Positions 35,289-44,619 of a stretch of DNA of 64,000 nt are shown in pieces. The translations under genes were made by a program, and so were the position numbers. Numbering within the stretch: position 1 is the stretch's first letter; each line of letters begins with the position of its first letter. The notes under the pieces were generated by a model that searched no databases, had not been told where the DNA came from, and saw only the letters and a list, made by a program, of their open reading frames with translations. This stretch comes from Bradyrhizobium jicamae. GTDB lineage: Bacteria; Pseudomonadota; Alphaproteobacteria; Rhizobiales; Xanthobacteraceae. The stretch lies in NCBI RefSeq assembly GCF_018130695.1, contig NZ_JAFCJX010000008.1, positions 1-64,000 of the forward strand, written 5' to 3'.

Positions 35289-38200
35289 ATGATCTCCAAA
35301 TTCTTCATCGAGCGCCCGGTCCTCTCCAACGTCATCGCGATCCTGATGGTGCTGATCGGCGGCGTCGCGCTGTACAATCTGGCGGTCGCGCAATATCCCG
35401 ACGTGGTGCCGCCGACCGTGCAGGTGACGACGCGCTATCCCGGCGCCTCCGCCAAGACCGTGGTCGACACCGTCGCGCTGCCGATCGAGCAGCAGGTCAA
35501 CGGCGTCGAGGACATGCTGTACATGCAGTCCTACAGCGGCGCCGACGGCACCTACACGCTGACCGTGACCTTCAAGATCGGCGTCGACCTGAATTTCGCG
35601 CAGGTGCTGGTGCAGAACCGCGTCTCCTCGGCGCTGTCGCAGCTGCCGAGCGCCGTGCAGAACCAGGGCGTAACGGTCCAGAAGAAGTCGACGTCGATCC
35701 TGTTGTTCGTGACGTTGACCTCGCCGAACAGGACCTATGACAGCCTGTTCCTGTCGAATTACGCCACCATCAACATCCGCGATGAGCTGTCGCGCCTGCC
35801 GGGCGTCGGCAATGTCACCGTGTTCGGCGCCGGGCAGTATTCGATGCGGATCTGGCTCGATCCATACAAGCTGCAGGCCCGCGGGCTGATGCCGTCGGAC
35901 GTGATCCAGGCGATCCAGCAGCAGAGCCAGCAGGTCACCGCGGGCCAGGTCGGCGCGCCGCCGACGCCGGCGGGGCAGGCCTTCCAGTACACGCTCAACG
36001 TCAACGGCCGGCTCGACGATACCAGCCAGTTCGAGGACATCATCGTCAAGTCGGGCAATGCAGGCGACGTCACGCGGGTGCGCGACGTCGGCTGGGTCGA
36101 GCTCGGCGCACAGACCTACAGCCAGATCTTCTCGCTCAACAACAAGCCTGCCACCGGCATCGGCGTGTTCCAGTCGCCCGGCGCCAACGCGCTGCAGGTC
36201 GAGAAGGCCGTCGAGCAGAAGATGGCGGAGCTGGCAAAGCAGTTCCCGCAGGACATCAAATACGACACGCCGTTCGACACCACCAAGTTCGTCAATGCGT
36301 CGATCGAGGAGGTCTACAAGACCCTGATCGAGGCCGGCCTGCTGGTGCTGGTCGTGATCCTGGTGTTCCTGCAGGACTGGCGCGCGATGCTGGTGCCGGC
36401 AACCACGGTGCCGGTCACGATTATCGGCGCATTCGCGGCGATGGCCGCGCTCGGCTTCACCATCAACCTGTCGACGCTGTTTGCCATCGTGCTGGCGATC
36501 GGCATCGTGGTCGACGACGCCATCGTGGTGGTCGAGGGCGCGGCGCACAATATCGAGCGCGGCATGAGCGGGCATGATGCGGCGATCAAGGCGATGGACG
36601 AATTGTTCGCGCCGATCGTCGGCATCACGCTGGTCTTGATCTCGGTGTTCCTGCCGGCCGCCTTCCTGCCGGGCCTGACGGGGCGGATGTATGCGCAGTT
36701 CGCGCTGGTCATCGCCGCGACCGCGCTGCTCAGCGCCGTCAACGCCGCGACCCTGAAGCCGACGCAGTGCGCGGTGTGGCTGCGACGTCCGGTGCCGCCT
36801 GAGCAGCGCAACTTCTTCTATCGCGGCTTCAACGCGGTCTATGACCGGGTCGAGCGCGGCTATGCGGGGATCATCGGCGGCATCGCCGGTCATGCCAAGA
36901 CGTCGGTCGTGATCGCGCTGCTGCTGATCGCCCTCGCCGGCTACGGCCTGTCGCGGGTGCCGACCGGCTTCATCCCAATCGAGGACCAGGGCTATCTGCT
37001 GGCCGCCGTGCAACTGCCCGACGGCGCCGCGATCGACCGCACCCAGAACGTGCTGCAGCAGGTCACCGAGATCGCCGGCAAGACGCCCGGCGTCGAGCAG
37101 GTGGTCTCGATCGCCGGCATCTCCGCTCTCGACAATTCGTCGAGCCTGGCCAATGCCGGTGTCGCCTATCTCATTTTGAAGGACTGGAGCGCGCGCGGTC
37201 CGGGCGAGGATCTGCGCTCGCTGGTGTTTGGTCTCAACGACAAGCTCGCGGTGATTCCGGAGGCGCGGATCCTGGTGATCCCGCCGCCGCCCATTCAAGG
37301 CATCGGCAACGCCGCGGGCTTTGCCATGCAGGTCGAGCTGCGCGACGGCAACGCCGATTACAGCAAGCTGCAGGCGGTGACCGGCGCGATCGTCAGCAAT
37401 GCGCAGAGCCAGAGCGCGCTGCAGCGGGTGCAGTCGTCATTCCGCTCGATGGTGCCGCAGTTCAATGTCGAGGTCGACCGCATCAAGACCCAGACGCTGC
37501 ATGTCACGACCGACCAGATCTTCTCGACGCTGTCGTCCTATGTTGGCGCGAGCTTCGTCAACCAGTTCACCAAGTTCGGCCGCACCTTCCAGGTCTACAC
37601 CCAGGCCGACGCAAAATATCGCCTGAGCCTGCGCGACATCGAGAACCTGATGGTCCGCAACAGCAATGGCGACATGATCCCGCTCGGCACGGTGGCCAAG
37701 ATCACGCCAACCGTCGGCCCGTCGCTGATCTCGCTGTACAACCTCTATCCGTCGGCGACCGTGATCGGCCTGCCGGCGCAGGGCTACAGCTCCGGCCAGT
37801 CGATGCAGCTGATGGAGGAGATCGCCGCCAAGACGCTGCCATCAGGCACCGGCTATGAGTGGACCGCGATGTCGTACCAGGAGAAGGCGGTCGGCGGGCA
37901 GATCTACTACGTGTTCGGCCTCGCGCTGCTCCTGGTCTATCTCGTGCTCGCCGGACAGTATGAGAGCTGGTACGCGCCGATCTCGGTGCTGCTGGCGGTG
38001 CCGCTATCGCTGATCGGCCCAACGCTGGTGCTGACGGGCCTGCGGATCGACAACAACCTCTACACCCAGATCGGCATCATCCTGCTGGTGGCGCTGTCCG
38101 CCAAGAACGCGATCCTGATCGTCGAGGTCGCGCTCGAGCGTCACATCCGCGACGGCCGCACGGTGCTGGAGTCCGCGATCGACGCCGCCCGCGCCCGATT

Positions 38201-38456
38201 CCGCCCGATCCTGATGACGTCGTTCGCCTTCATCCTCGGCGTCCTGCCGCTGGTGCTCGCCACCGGCGCCGGCGCCAGCGCCCGCAAGTCGATCGGCATC
38301 ACCGTATTTTCAGGCATGATCGCCTCGACCTGCCTCGCCGTGCTGTTCGTGCCGGCGTTCTTCGTCGTGGTGCAGACGTTCGAGAACTGGCGCAAGGCGA
38401 AGAAGGGCAAGGCGGCGGGGCCCGCCGCGTCGCAGGCGACGGGGGCGGTGCACTAA
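35289..38456 (+). CDS. RND multidrug efflux pump, inner-membrane subunit (AcrB/HAE1 type)
   Basis: This encodes 1055 residues, the usual length for AcrB/MexB proteins. It opens with the family start MISKFFIERPVLSNVIAILM, has two large periplasmic loops between TM1-2 and TM7-8, and carries the proton-relay aspartates in IGIVVDDAIVVVEG. Later motifs such as GYLLAAVQLPDGAAIDRTQ and GQYESWYAPISVLLAVPLS are standard. It forms a drug/proton antiporter trimer with the adaptor encoded upstream. No TetR-type regulator is adjacent. Confidence 0.95.
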   Translation: MISKFFIERPVLSNVIAILMVLIGGVALYNLAVAQYPDVVPPTVQVTTRYPGASAKTVVDTVALPIEQQVNGVEDMLYMQSYSGADGTYTLTVTFKIGVDLNFAQVLVQNRVSSALSQLPSAVQNQGVTVQKKSTSILLFVTLTSPNRTYDSLFLSNYATINIRDELSRLPGVGNVTVFGAGQYSMRIWLDPYKLQARGLMPSDVIQAIQQQSQQVTAGQVGAPPTPAGQAFQYTLNVNGRLDDTSQFEDIIVKSGNAGDVTRVRDVGWVELGAQTYSQIFSLNNKPATGIGVFQSPGANALQVEKAVEQKMAELAKQFPQDIKYDTPFDTTKFVNASIEEVYKTLIEAGLLVLVVILVFLQDWRAMLVPATTVPVTIIGAFAAMAALGFTINLSTLFAIVLAIGIVVDDAIVVVEGAAHNIERGMSGHDAAIKAMDELFAPIVGITLVLISVFLPAAFLPGLTGRMYAQFALVIAATALLSAVNAATLKPTQCAVWLRRPVPPEQRNFFYRGFNAVYDRVERGYAGIIGGIAGHAKTSVVIALLLIALAGYGLSRVPTGFIPIEDQGYLLAAVQLPDGAAIDRTQNVLQQVTEIAGKTPGVEQVVSIAGISALDNSSSLANAGVAYLILKDWSARGPGEDLRSLVFGLNDKLAVIPEARILVIPPPPIQGIGNAAGFAMQVELRDGNADYSKLQAVTGAIVSNAQSQSALQRVQSSFRSMVPQFNVEVDRIKTQTLHVTTDQIFSTLSSYVGASFVNQFTKFGRTFQVYTQADAKYRLSLRDIENLMVRNSNGDMIPLGTVAKITPTVGPSLISLYNLYPSATVIGLPAQGYSSGQSMQLMEEIAAKTLPSGTGYEWTAMSYQEKAVGGQIYYVFGLALLLVYLVLAGQYESWYAPISVLLAVPLSLIGPTLVLTGLRIDNNLYTQIGIILLVALSAKNAILIVEVALERHIRDGRTVLESAIDAARARFRPILMTSFAFILGVLPLVLATGAGASARKSIGITVFSGMIASTCLAVLFVPAFFVVVQTFENWRKAKKGKAAGPAASQATGAVH

Positions 38457-38520
38457 GCCCCTCTCCCGGCACAAGGGTCGGTAGAAGTGAAGAGGCTGGC
38501 ACCGAGGCGGGGTACCTTTT

Positions 38521-38756
38521 CGCCTCTCCCCGCTTGCGGGGAGAGGCCGGATCGCATGCAGCGGAGCGAAATGCGATCCGGGTGAGGGGGAGCCTCCGCG
38601 AGTCTGTTTCTCGCTGTTAGCGCGCAATGCAACTCGCAATGACGGTCGCGAGTTGGAGAAGCCGTCTTTGCGGCCACCGTTTGCCATGCCCCTCACCCGG
38701 ATCGCATCTGGCGATGCGATCCGACCTCTCCCCGCACAAGGGCGGGGAGAGGTGAA
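38521..38756. repeat. REP-like paired palindromic element (family A), best-formed copy
   Basis: The left half has CCTCTCCCCGCTTGCGGGG and GGATCGCAT...ATGCGATCC, then GGGTGAGGGG. The right half is its inverted copy, CCCCTCACCCGGATCGCAT...ATGCGATCC and CCTCTCCCCGC...GCGGGGAGAGG. About 85 bases of non-repeat spacer separate them. It fills the 304-base gap between the convergent pump and reductase genes. Confidence 0.8.
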
Positions 38757-38760
38757 GCGG

Positions 38761-39762
38761 CTACATCTTCACCATCCGCTTGCCCCGGTTCTCGCCGGCG
38801 AGCAGCCCGATCAGCGCTTTCGGCGTGTTCTCCAGCCCGTCGATCACGTCCTCCTGCACCTTCAATTTTCCGGAGGCGACCCAGGACTGCAGCTCGGCGA
38901 GCGCGGCGTCGCGCTGGTCCATGTAGTCCATCACGATGAAGCCCTGCATGATGAGCCGCTTCACCACGATCAGGCCGGGCACGCCGCGCGGGCCATGGGC
39001 GGAGGGCACGCCGTCATATTGCGAGATCGCGCCGCAGCAGGCGATGCGGCCGCGATTGTTCATCAGCGCGATGCAGGCTTCCAGGATGTCGCCGCCGACG
39101 TTGTCGAAATAGACGTCGATGCCCTTGGGCGCGGCGGCGCGCAGCGCCTTGAAGGTGGCGCCGTCCTTGTAGTCGACCGCGGCGTCGAAGCCGAGCTCCG
39201 ATGTCAGCCAATCGCACTTGTCTCTGCCGCCGGCGATGCCGACCACGCGGCACCCCTTGATTTTCGCAATCTGGCCGACGATCGAGCCGACCGATCCGGC
39301 CGCAGCCGAGACCACCACGGTCTCGCCCTCCCTGGGCTTGCCGACATGGAGCAGGCCGAAATAGGCGGTGAGGCCCGCGACGCCGTAGACGCTGAGCAGG
39401 TGCGTCATCGGCTCGAGCTTCGGCATCCTGGAGAGATGCTTGGCGGGAACCGCGGCGTAATCCTGCCAGCCGGTGTCGCCGAACACGAGGTCGCCCGGCT
39501 TCAGGCCGTCCGCCTTCGATGACACCACCTCGGCAATGCTGCCGCCGGCCATCACCGTGTTGGCTTCCACCGCAGCGCGATAGGTCGCGCCGTGCATCCA
39601 GGCGCGGTTGGCGGCATCGAGCGAGATGTAGCGCGTCCGCAGCAGCGCCTCGCCGTCCTTCGGCTCGGGGATCGCGCCATTGGTCAGGCGGAAATGTTCG
39701 GGGCCGAGCTTGCCGGTCGGCTTCTCCACCAGCAGGATCTGGCGATTGACGGTGTCGTTCAT
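38761..39762 (-). CDS. NADP-dependent enone/alkenal reductase (CurA/PTGR-like)
   Basis: This encodes 333 residues from the ATG at 39762, with GGGGAGA upstream. It is a zinc-free medium-chain reductase: N-terminal LRTRYISLDAANRAWMHG, the coenzyme motif VVVSAAAGSVGSIVGQIAKI, GCRVVGIAGG, and YFDNVGGDILEACIALMN. It probably reduces alpha,beta-unsaturated ketones or aldehydes with NADPH, a detoxification role. It is divergent from the symporter gene. Confidence 0.88.
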   Translation of the reverse strand: MNDTVNRQILLVEKPTGKLGPEHFRLTNGAIPEPKDGEALLRTRYISLDAANRAWMHGATYRAAVEANTVMAGGSIAEVVSSKADGLKPGDLVFGDTGWQDYAAVPAKHLSRMPKLEPMTHLLSVYGVAGLTAYFGLLHVGKPREGETVVVSAAAGSVGSIVGQIAKIKGCRVVGIAGGRDKCDWLTSELGFDAAVDYKDGATFKALRAAAPKGIDVYFDNVGGDILEACIALMNNRGRIACCGAISQYDGVPSAHGPRGVPGLIVVKRLIMQGFIVMDYMDQRDAALAELQSWVASGKLKVQEDVIDGLENTPKALIGLLAGENRGKRMVKM

Positions 39763-39991
39763 GGTCGTCTCCCCAAGGTTCTTGGTCTGCGAGTCTTGAT
39801 CAATCCCCGTGCAATGTGACCGCGCGGCGAGCGGCCGATTGCACAGATTGTGCGCTGCACGAACGCTAGTCGTGATGCCGGAAATCCACAACCGAAACAT
39901 TTCGACAAGACGCAAGCGAAGCGTGAAGCGTGTTGCATAGGTGCGTAAATCTGCCACACTTGCCGCGGTCGGGAACTTACGGGGGTAAGAA

Positions 39992-41284
39992 ATGTCAAAC
40001 AGGTTTACGCAGTACATCCTGCTCGCGATGGTGCTCGGCATCGTGATGGGGACGATCGTCTTCAACTACATGCCGGACCAGCGGGCCGAGATCGCATCGT
40101 CCGTAAACCTGATCGCCATGCTGTTCCTGCGCCTGATCAAGATGATCATCGCGCCGCTGGTGTTCGCGACCCTCGTCGGCGGCATCGCTCATATGGGCTC
40201 TGGCGCACGGCTCGGCCGCATCTTCGCCAAGACCATGGGCTGGTTCGTGTCGGCCTCCTTCATCTCGCTGCTGCTTGGCCTGATCATGGTCAATCTGCTG
40301 CAGCCCGGCGCCAACTTCCCCGGGACGCTGCCGGACAAGGGCCAGTCGACCGGCCTGCCGGTGTCGGCGTTCTCGTTTGAGAAATTCCTGACCCACCTGA
40401 TCCCGACCTCGATCGCGGACGCGATGGCGCAGAACGAGATCCTGCAGATCGTCGTCTTCGCCGTGTTCTTCGCCGTCGCGCTCGGCGCCATGCCGGAGCG
40501 GGCCAAGCCGATCATGGGCCTGATCGACGATCTCGCCCACATCATGCTGAAGGTCACCGGCTATGTGATGCTGTTTGCGCCGCTCGCGGTCTGGGCCGCG
40601 ATCATGGCGACCGTCTCCAAGAACGGCCTCGGCGTGCTCTGGAAGCTGATCGTGTTCATGGGCGGCTTCTATCTGGCGCTGATGATCCTGTGGGCCATCC
40701 TGGTCATCGTCGGCTTCATCGCCATCGGGCCACGCTACAGTCATCTGTTGCGGCTGATCCGCGAGCCGCTGATGATCGCGTTCTCGACCGCGTCGTCGGA
40801 GGCCGCCTATCCGAAGACGCTGGAGGGGCTGAACAAGTTCGGCGCCTCCTCGCGCATCTCGGCCTTCGTGCTGCCGCTCGGTTACTCCTTCAACCTCGAC
40901 GGCACGATGATGTACTGCACCTTCGCCAGCGTCTTCATCGCGCAGACCTACCACATCGACATGTCGCTCGGCACGCAGCTCGCAATGCTGGCGACGTTGA
41001 TGATCACCTCGAAGGGCGTCGCCGGCGTGCCGCGCGCGTCGCTGGTCGTGATCGCCTCGACGCTGTCGCAGTTCGGCATCCCTGAGGCGGGCCTGTTGAT
41101 GATCATGGGCATCGACACCTTCCTCGACATGGGCCGCAGCGCCACCAACGTGATCGGCAACTCGCTGGCCACCGCCGTGGTCGCCAAGTGGGAAGGCGAG
41201 TTGAAGGCCGAGCATGAGCTAGGGCCCGATGACGCGGTGCCGGCCGATGCGGTGCCTGGTGATGCCGTGCCGGCCAGCCATTGA
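39992..41284 (+). CDS. Dicarboxylate/amino acid:cation symporter (DAACS family)
   Basis: This encodes 430 residues. It is an inner-membrane carrier with eight or so membrane helices and the family hairpins, marked by the serine-rich AFSTASSEAAYPKTLE, the NLDGTMMY motif and the DMGRSATNVIGN stretch. It should import C4-dicarboxylates or acidic amino acids with protons or sodium. The C-terminus carries a short imperfect repeat (DAVPADAVPGDAVP). The next gene, 12 bases on, encodes a solute-binding protein for amino-acid-like ligands, which is unusual for this carrier type since it needs no binding protein. Confidence 0.9.
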   Translation: MSNRFTQYILLAMVLGIVMGTIVFNYMPDQRAEIASSVNLIAMLFLRLIKMIIAPLVFATLVGGIAHMGSGARLGRIFAKTMGWFVSASFISLLLGLIMVNLLQPGANFPGTLPDKGQSTGLPVSAFSFEKFLTHLIPTSIADAMAQNEILQIVVFAVFFAVALGAMPERAKPIMGLIDDLAHIMLKVTGYVMLFAPLAVWAAIMATVSKNGLGVLWKLIVFMGGFYLALMILWAILVIVGFIAIGPRYSHLLRLIREPLMIAFSTASSEAAYPKTLEGLNKFGASSRISAFVLPLGYSFNLDGTMMYCTFASVFIAQTYHIDMSLGTQLAMLATLMITSKGVAGVPRASLVVIASTLSQFGIPEAGLLMIMGIDTFLDMGRSATNVIGNSLATAVVAKWEGELKAEHELGPDDAVPADAVPGDAVPASH

Positions 41285-41296
41285 TGGGAGGGATGC

Positions 41297-42220
41297 ATGC
41301 ATCACGCCCGATGGAGGTCGATCCGGGCTAGTGGTCTGGCGTTGGCAGCAGCCTGTCTGCTGTCAGCTCCGGCCCTGGCCCAGACGGCCGGCGAGGGGCT
41401 GAGCCCCACGCTCGCCAATATCAAATCGAGCCACACCGTGCGGCTCGGCTATCGTGAGAGCTCGCCGCCGTTCTCCTTCCTCGATCATTCCAACCGGCCG
41501 ATCGGCTACAGCCTCGAGCTGTGCGAGGCGATCGTCGACGAGATCGGGGTCGAGGTCGACGACGCCAATCTCAAGGTCGAGTACGTCAAGGTCACCTCCG
41601 ACGACCGCATTCCCGCGGTCGTCGACAAGAAGATCGACCTTGAATGCGGATCGACCACGGCGAATGCCGAGCGCGCCAAGCAGGTGGCGTTCTCGCCGCT
41701 GATGTTCGTGGCCGGTACCAAGCTGATGGTGCCGAAGGCATCCGGCGTCACGCAGGTGGCCGACCTCAAGGGCAAGACGGTGGTGGTGACGAAAGGCACC
41801 ACCAACGAGCAGGCGATGCACAATGTCGACAAGAAGCAGTCGCTCGGCCTCAACATCGTGACCTCGCCGGACCATGAGCAGTCCTACCAGATGCTGGTCG
41901 ACGGCAAGGCGGACGCGTTCGCGACCGACGACATCCTGCTCTACGGCCTGATCGCACGGCACAAGTCGCAGGCCATGTTCCGCGTCACCGGCGATTACCT
42001 GTCCTACGATCCCTACGGCATCATGTATCGCAAGGGCGAGCCGCAGATGAAGGAGGTGGTCGAGCGCACCTTCCGCAAGCTCGGCTCCGGCCGCGACCTG
42101 ATCCCGCTCTACAACAAGTGGTTCGTCGCTCGGCTGCCGACCGGCGAAAAGCTCAACGTCGCAATCTCGCCGCAGCTGGAGGAGGCGTTCATCGCGCTCG
42201 ACGACACCGCGACGAAGTGA
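41297..42220 (+). CDS. Family-3 extracellular solute-binding protein
   Basis: This encodes 307 residues with a signal peptide ending at APALAQ. The mature protein has the amino-acid-binding fold: TVRLGYRESSPPFSFLDHSN, GYSLELCEAIVDEI, and DLECGSTTANAERAKQVAFS, resembling glutamate/aspartate-binding GltI proteins. Normally it would feed an ABC transporter, but no ATPase or permease is near. It follows the symporter gene at once and is probably co-transcribed. A strong hairpin lies downstream. Confidence 0.88.
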   Translation: MHHARWRSIRASGLALAAACLLSAPALAQTAGEGLSPTLANIKSSHTVRLGYRESSPPFSFLDHSNRPIGYSLELCEAIVDEIGVEVDDANLKVEYVKVTSDDRIPAVVDKKIDLECGSTTANAERAKQVAFSPLMFVAGTKLMVPKASGVTQVADLKGKTVVVTKGTTNEQAMHNVDKKQSLGLNIVTSPDHEQSYQMLVDGKADAFATDDILLYGLIARHKSQAMFRVTGDYLSYDPYGIMYRKGEPQMKEVVERTFRKLGSGRDLIPLYNKWFVARLPTGEKLNVAISPQLEEAFIALDDTATK

Positions 42221-42270
42221 GACGCGGGTTGGGGGCATAAGAACGCGTCGCCGAACAGGAGACGCAACCG

Positions 42271-42300
42271 GAGCTCAAGGACGCCACCGTCCTTGAGCTC
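42271..42300. terminator. Strong hairpin between convergent genes
   Basis: GAGCTCAAGGAC (42271-42282) and GTCCTTGAGCTC (42289-42300) form a perfect 12-bp stem with a 6-base loop, in the 88-base gap between convergent genes. No T-run follows, but it is the clearest terminator-like structure in the window. Confidence 0.7.
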
Positions 42301-42308
42301 GCGCATGA

Positions 42309-43610
42309 TCAGAAGAAGCGCAGCGCCTTGGGATCGCCGCCCCTGTATGCCACCGCAAATTCGGCGGCCAGGAACAGGCCTCCGATCACGACCACGGCGC
42401 GGGACTCGCGCCGCGCGATCTCGATCGTCTTGCGCATGGCGTCGGCGACGTCGCCCTGAAACAGGATCGCAGCCTTTGGATTCTCCTGGAGGATACTCTC
42501 TGCAATCACTTGCGGATCAGAGCCCTTGTGATAGGCGCGTGCGCACACGAATTTGTCGAAGCGTCGCGCAATCAACCGAATGATCTTGGACACATCCTTG
42601 TCCCGGGACACGCCGACGACGGCAATCCAGTCGCGTGACGGATAGAGCTGGTCAAGAGACTGAATCGTCTGCGTGATGCCATCAGGGGTGTGGCCGACGT
42701 CGATGACGATGTGGGGATCGTCCGAGATGGTCTCCAGCCGCCCGGGCCAATGGGCGGCGAGCAGGCCATCCCGCACGGCATTGATGAATTCAGCCTCGAT
42801 CAGGCGGCCCTGATTCAACAGCCACTGGTGAACCAGGGCTGCGGCGACGACCGCATTGTTGATCTGAAACGAGCCCAGCAGCCGTGTCGAGACGCCAAAT
42901 CTCAATTTGCCGATGCCGAGGTCGAAGGTTTGGGCGCGAGGGGAATAGCGGATGTCATGGCTGAGCAATTCCCTTCCGACGAACCGCGTGCTCACGCCTC
43001 GGTTGGCAACGTAGGACTCGATCACATCGTGCAGGGGCAGACAGTTCTGCCCGTAAATGACCGTGCCGCCGGACGCGCAGGCGTCGGTCTTGTCGAGCGC
43101 GATGAGCTCGAGCGAGTTGCCCAGCAACTCGGTGTGCTCGAGATCGACCGACACCACCGCGGTGACCTTGCTCCCGACGGTTCGCACCGGATCGTAGCGT
43201 CCGCCAATGCCGGCTTCGAAGATCATGAGATCGCAGGCCTGTTCCATGAAGAGGAGGCAGGCGACGGCGAATTGCGCTTCAAACGCGCCAAATCCCTGCT
43301 CACGGTCGGATTTGATCGCGGCGGACACCCTTTCGATGGCGTTGGCCAGCCTGTCCTGGTCGACCGGAATCCCATTCAAGCGAAAGCGCTCGGAAAACGC
43401 GAAGAGGTGAGGGGACGTGAAGAGGCCCGTGGTCAATCCATGGGACCTTGCGATGAACTCGCAAAACACCGACGTGCTGCCCTTGCCATTCGAGCCCGTC
43501 ACGACGATCGAGCGCGCAGCCAGGCGCGCGCGGTCGATGCCCAGCGCCGTGAGCAGCCGGTCGACGCGCGCGAGACAAATCCCCTTGCCGAACTTTGGCA
43601 GCTCAATCAT
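42309..43610 (-). CDS. FolC-like Mur ligase family protein
   Basis: This encodes 433 residues. It is an ATP-dependent amide ligase of the Mur/folylpolyglutamate synthase fold, with P-loop VVTGSNGKGSTSVF, SPHLFAFSERFRLNG, EAGIGGRYDPVRTV and DLEHTELLGNSLELIALDKTD, and in the C-terminal domain IVIDVGHTPDGI where true FolC proteins have a DGAHNP-type sequence. It overlaps the upstream ATP-grasp gene by 8 bases. Because FolC is normally near accD or trp genes in this group, and because of its partner, I think it is a FolC paralogue that adds an amino acid to another substrate. The product is unknown. Confidence 0.82.
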   Translation of the reverse strand: MIELPKFGKGICLARVDRLLTALGIDRARLAARSIVVTGSNGKGSTSVFCEFIARSHGLTTGLFTSPHLFAFSERFRLNGIPVDQDRLANAIERVSAAIKSDREQGFGAFEAQFAVACLLFMEQACDLMIFEAGIGGRYDPVRTVGSKVTAVVSVDLEHTELLGNSLELIALDKTDACASGGTVIYGQNCLPLHDVIESYVANRGVSTRFVGRELLSHDIRYSPRAQTFDLGIGKLRFGVSTRLLGSFQINNAVVAAALVHQWLLNQGRLIEAEFINAVRDGLLAAHWPGRLETISDDPHIVIDVGHTPDGITQTIQSLDQLYPSRDWIAVVGVSRDKDVSKIIRLIARRFDKFVCARAYHKGSDPQVIAESILQENPKAAILFQGDVADAMRKTIEIARRESRAVVVIGGLFLAAEFAVAYRGGDPKALRFF

Positions 43611-44619
43611 CGATCAGGCCCAGGAAAGCAAAGGTGCCGCGCCAGATCTTCTCCAGCAGATCGGTGCGGGAGATGTCTTCGAGAAACCGCACCGACGGGT
43701 TGGAGTTCAGCTCGATGACCCGGTAGTCCGATCGCCCCTCGCTTTCCGTTGCAAAGAGGTCGACGCCGGCCAGTCGCAGACCGAGCGCCCGGGTTGCCTT
43801 GATCGCAAGCGAGAATGCGGCGTTGCGATCCCGGGGATCAACCAGCGTCATCGTCCCGCCCGCGCTCAGATTGGCACGACCGGGCAGCGCGATCGTCTCT
43901 CCCTTTGCCGGCACCTTCTCCAGGCTCAGGCCAGGCGGCAGCCATCGGGCCTTGGCGGCGATCGACGTGCCTTTCCCTGCGAGCAGGTCGTCCATCCGTC
44001 CCAGCAACTCCGCGACCGTGCTGACGCCGTCGCCGCGCAACTGCGGAACGGTCTTCCGCGTGCAATACACCACGGCATCGTCCTGGACGAAGACTCGATA
44101 CTCGGTGCCATCGGCAATTTCCTGGATGATGATCGCGTCGTGATAGCGTTGAACGTCCTCGATGTAGCTCTGCAGGGCAGCCGGGCTGTCGATTCTCTGC
44201 GCAAAGTCGCCACGCGAGCCCGTCAGCGGCTTCACGAAGCACTGGCCGCCCAACCGCTTCAAATAGTCCAGCGCATCGAGACGTTCATGGCCGGGCGTTC
44301 GCAGCGAGCGGAAGCGGTCATGCAGAAAAAAGTACTCGCCGCCCAGATTCGGGATCTGCAGTTCGCTCAGGATGCGGTTGGCAAAATACTTGTCGGTGGC
44401 GAGGTAGGCGCTGGTTGAATCGTTCTGCGGATAGGCGGGACACTTTCCGGCACCGAAGAAAGCGGTGCGGGTCGCGTTCGACACCGAAAAGACCAGGCCG
44501 GTCCCGCCGTCATGATCGCGAAACGTGAGGTTGCAGCGCTCGGCGGCGAACTGCGCATAGATGGCGTTGTCCGGATAGGAGGCGGGACGGCCGCTTCTCA
44601 GCGCCTTCAATCGATCCAT
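43603..44619 (-). CDS. ATP-grasp ligase, cyanophycin-synthetase-like
   Basis: This encodes 338 residues from the ATG at 44619; an ATG at 44664 is the main alternative, and neither has a strong ribosome site. The ATP-grasp core includes CFVKPLTGSRGDFAQRI, IIIQEIADGTEYRVFVQDD, VPQLRGDGVSTVAELL, EKVPAKGETIALPGRANLSA and the metal-binding end AGVDLFATE then YRVIELNSNPSVRFLE. These phrases match the ATP-grasp domain of cyanophycin synthetase (CphA) and GshF better than those of other ATP-grasp families. It lacks the CphA N-terminal and Mur-ligase domains, but a separate Mur ligase gene follows with overlap. The pair looks like a split peptide ligase. Confidence 0.82.
   Translation of the reverse strand: MDRLKALRSGRPASYPDNAIYAQFAAERCNLTFRDHDGGTGLVFSVSNATRTAFFGAGKCPAYPQNDSTSAYLATDKYFANRILSELQIPNLGGEYFFLHDRFRSLRTPGHERLDALDYLKRLGGQCFVKPLTGSRGDFAQRIDSPAALQSYIEDVQRYHDAIIIQEIADGTEYRVFVQDDAVVYCTRKTVPQLRGDGVSTVAELLGRMDDLLAGKGTSIAAKARWLPPGLSLEKVPAKGETIALPGRANLSAGGTMTLVDPRDRNAAFSLAIKATRALGLRLAGVDLFATESEGRSDYRVIELNSNPSVRFLEDISRTDLLEKIWRGTFAFLGLIDD

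Noticed and set aside
34986..37298. 770-codon open frame antisense to the RND pump gene
   Set aside because: It is dominated by Arg, Asp, His and Gln runs with no domain, and the sense gene is certain.
38521..38756. CRISPR-like array
   Set aside because: The repeats are inverted palindromic pairs without regular direct repeats and spacers, and no cas genes are present.
41245..41283. Tandem repeat at the end of the symporter gene as a minisatellite
   Set aside because: Only about three imperfect copies of a 15-base unit, in frame, encoding a DAVP-type tail; too short to be called a repeat array.
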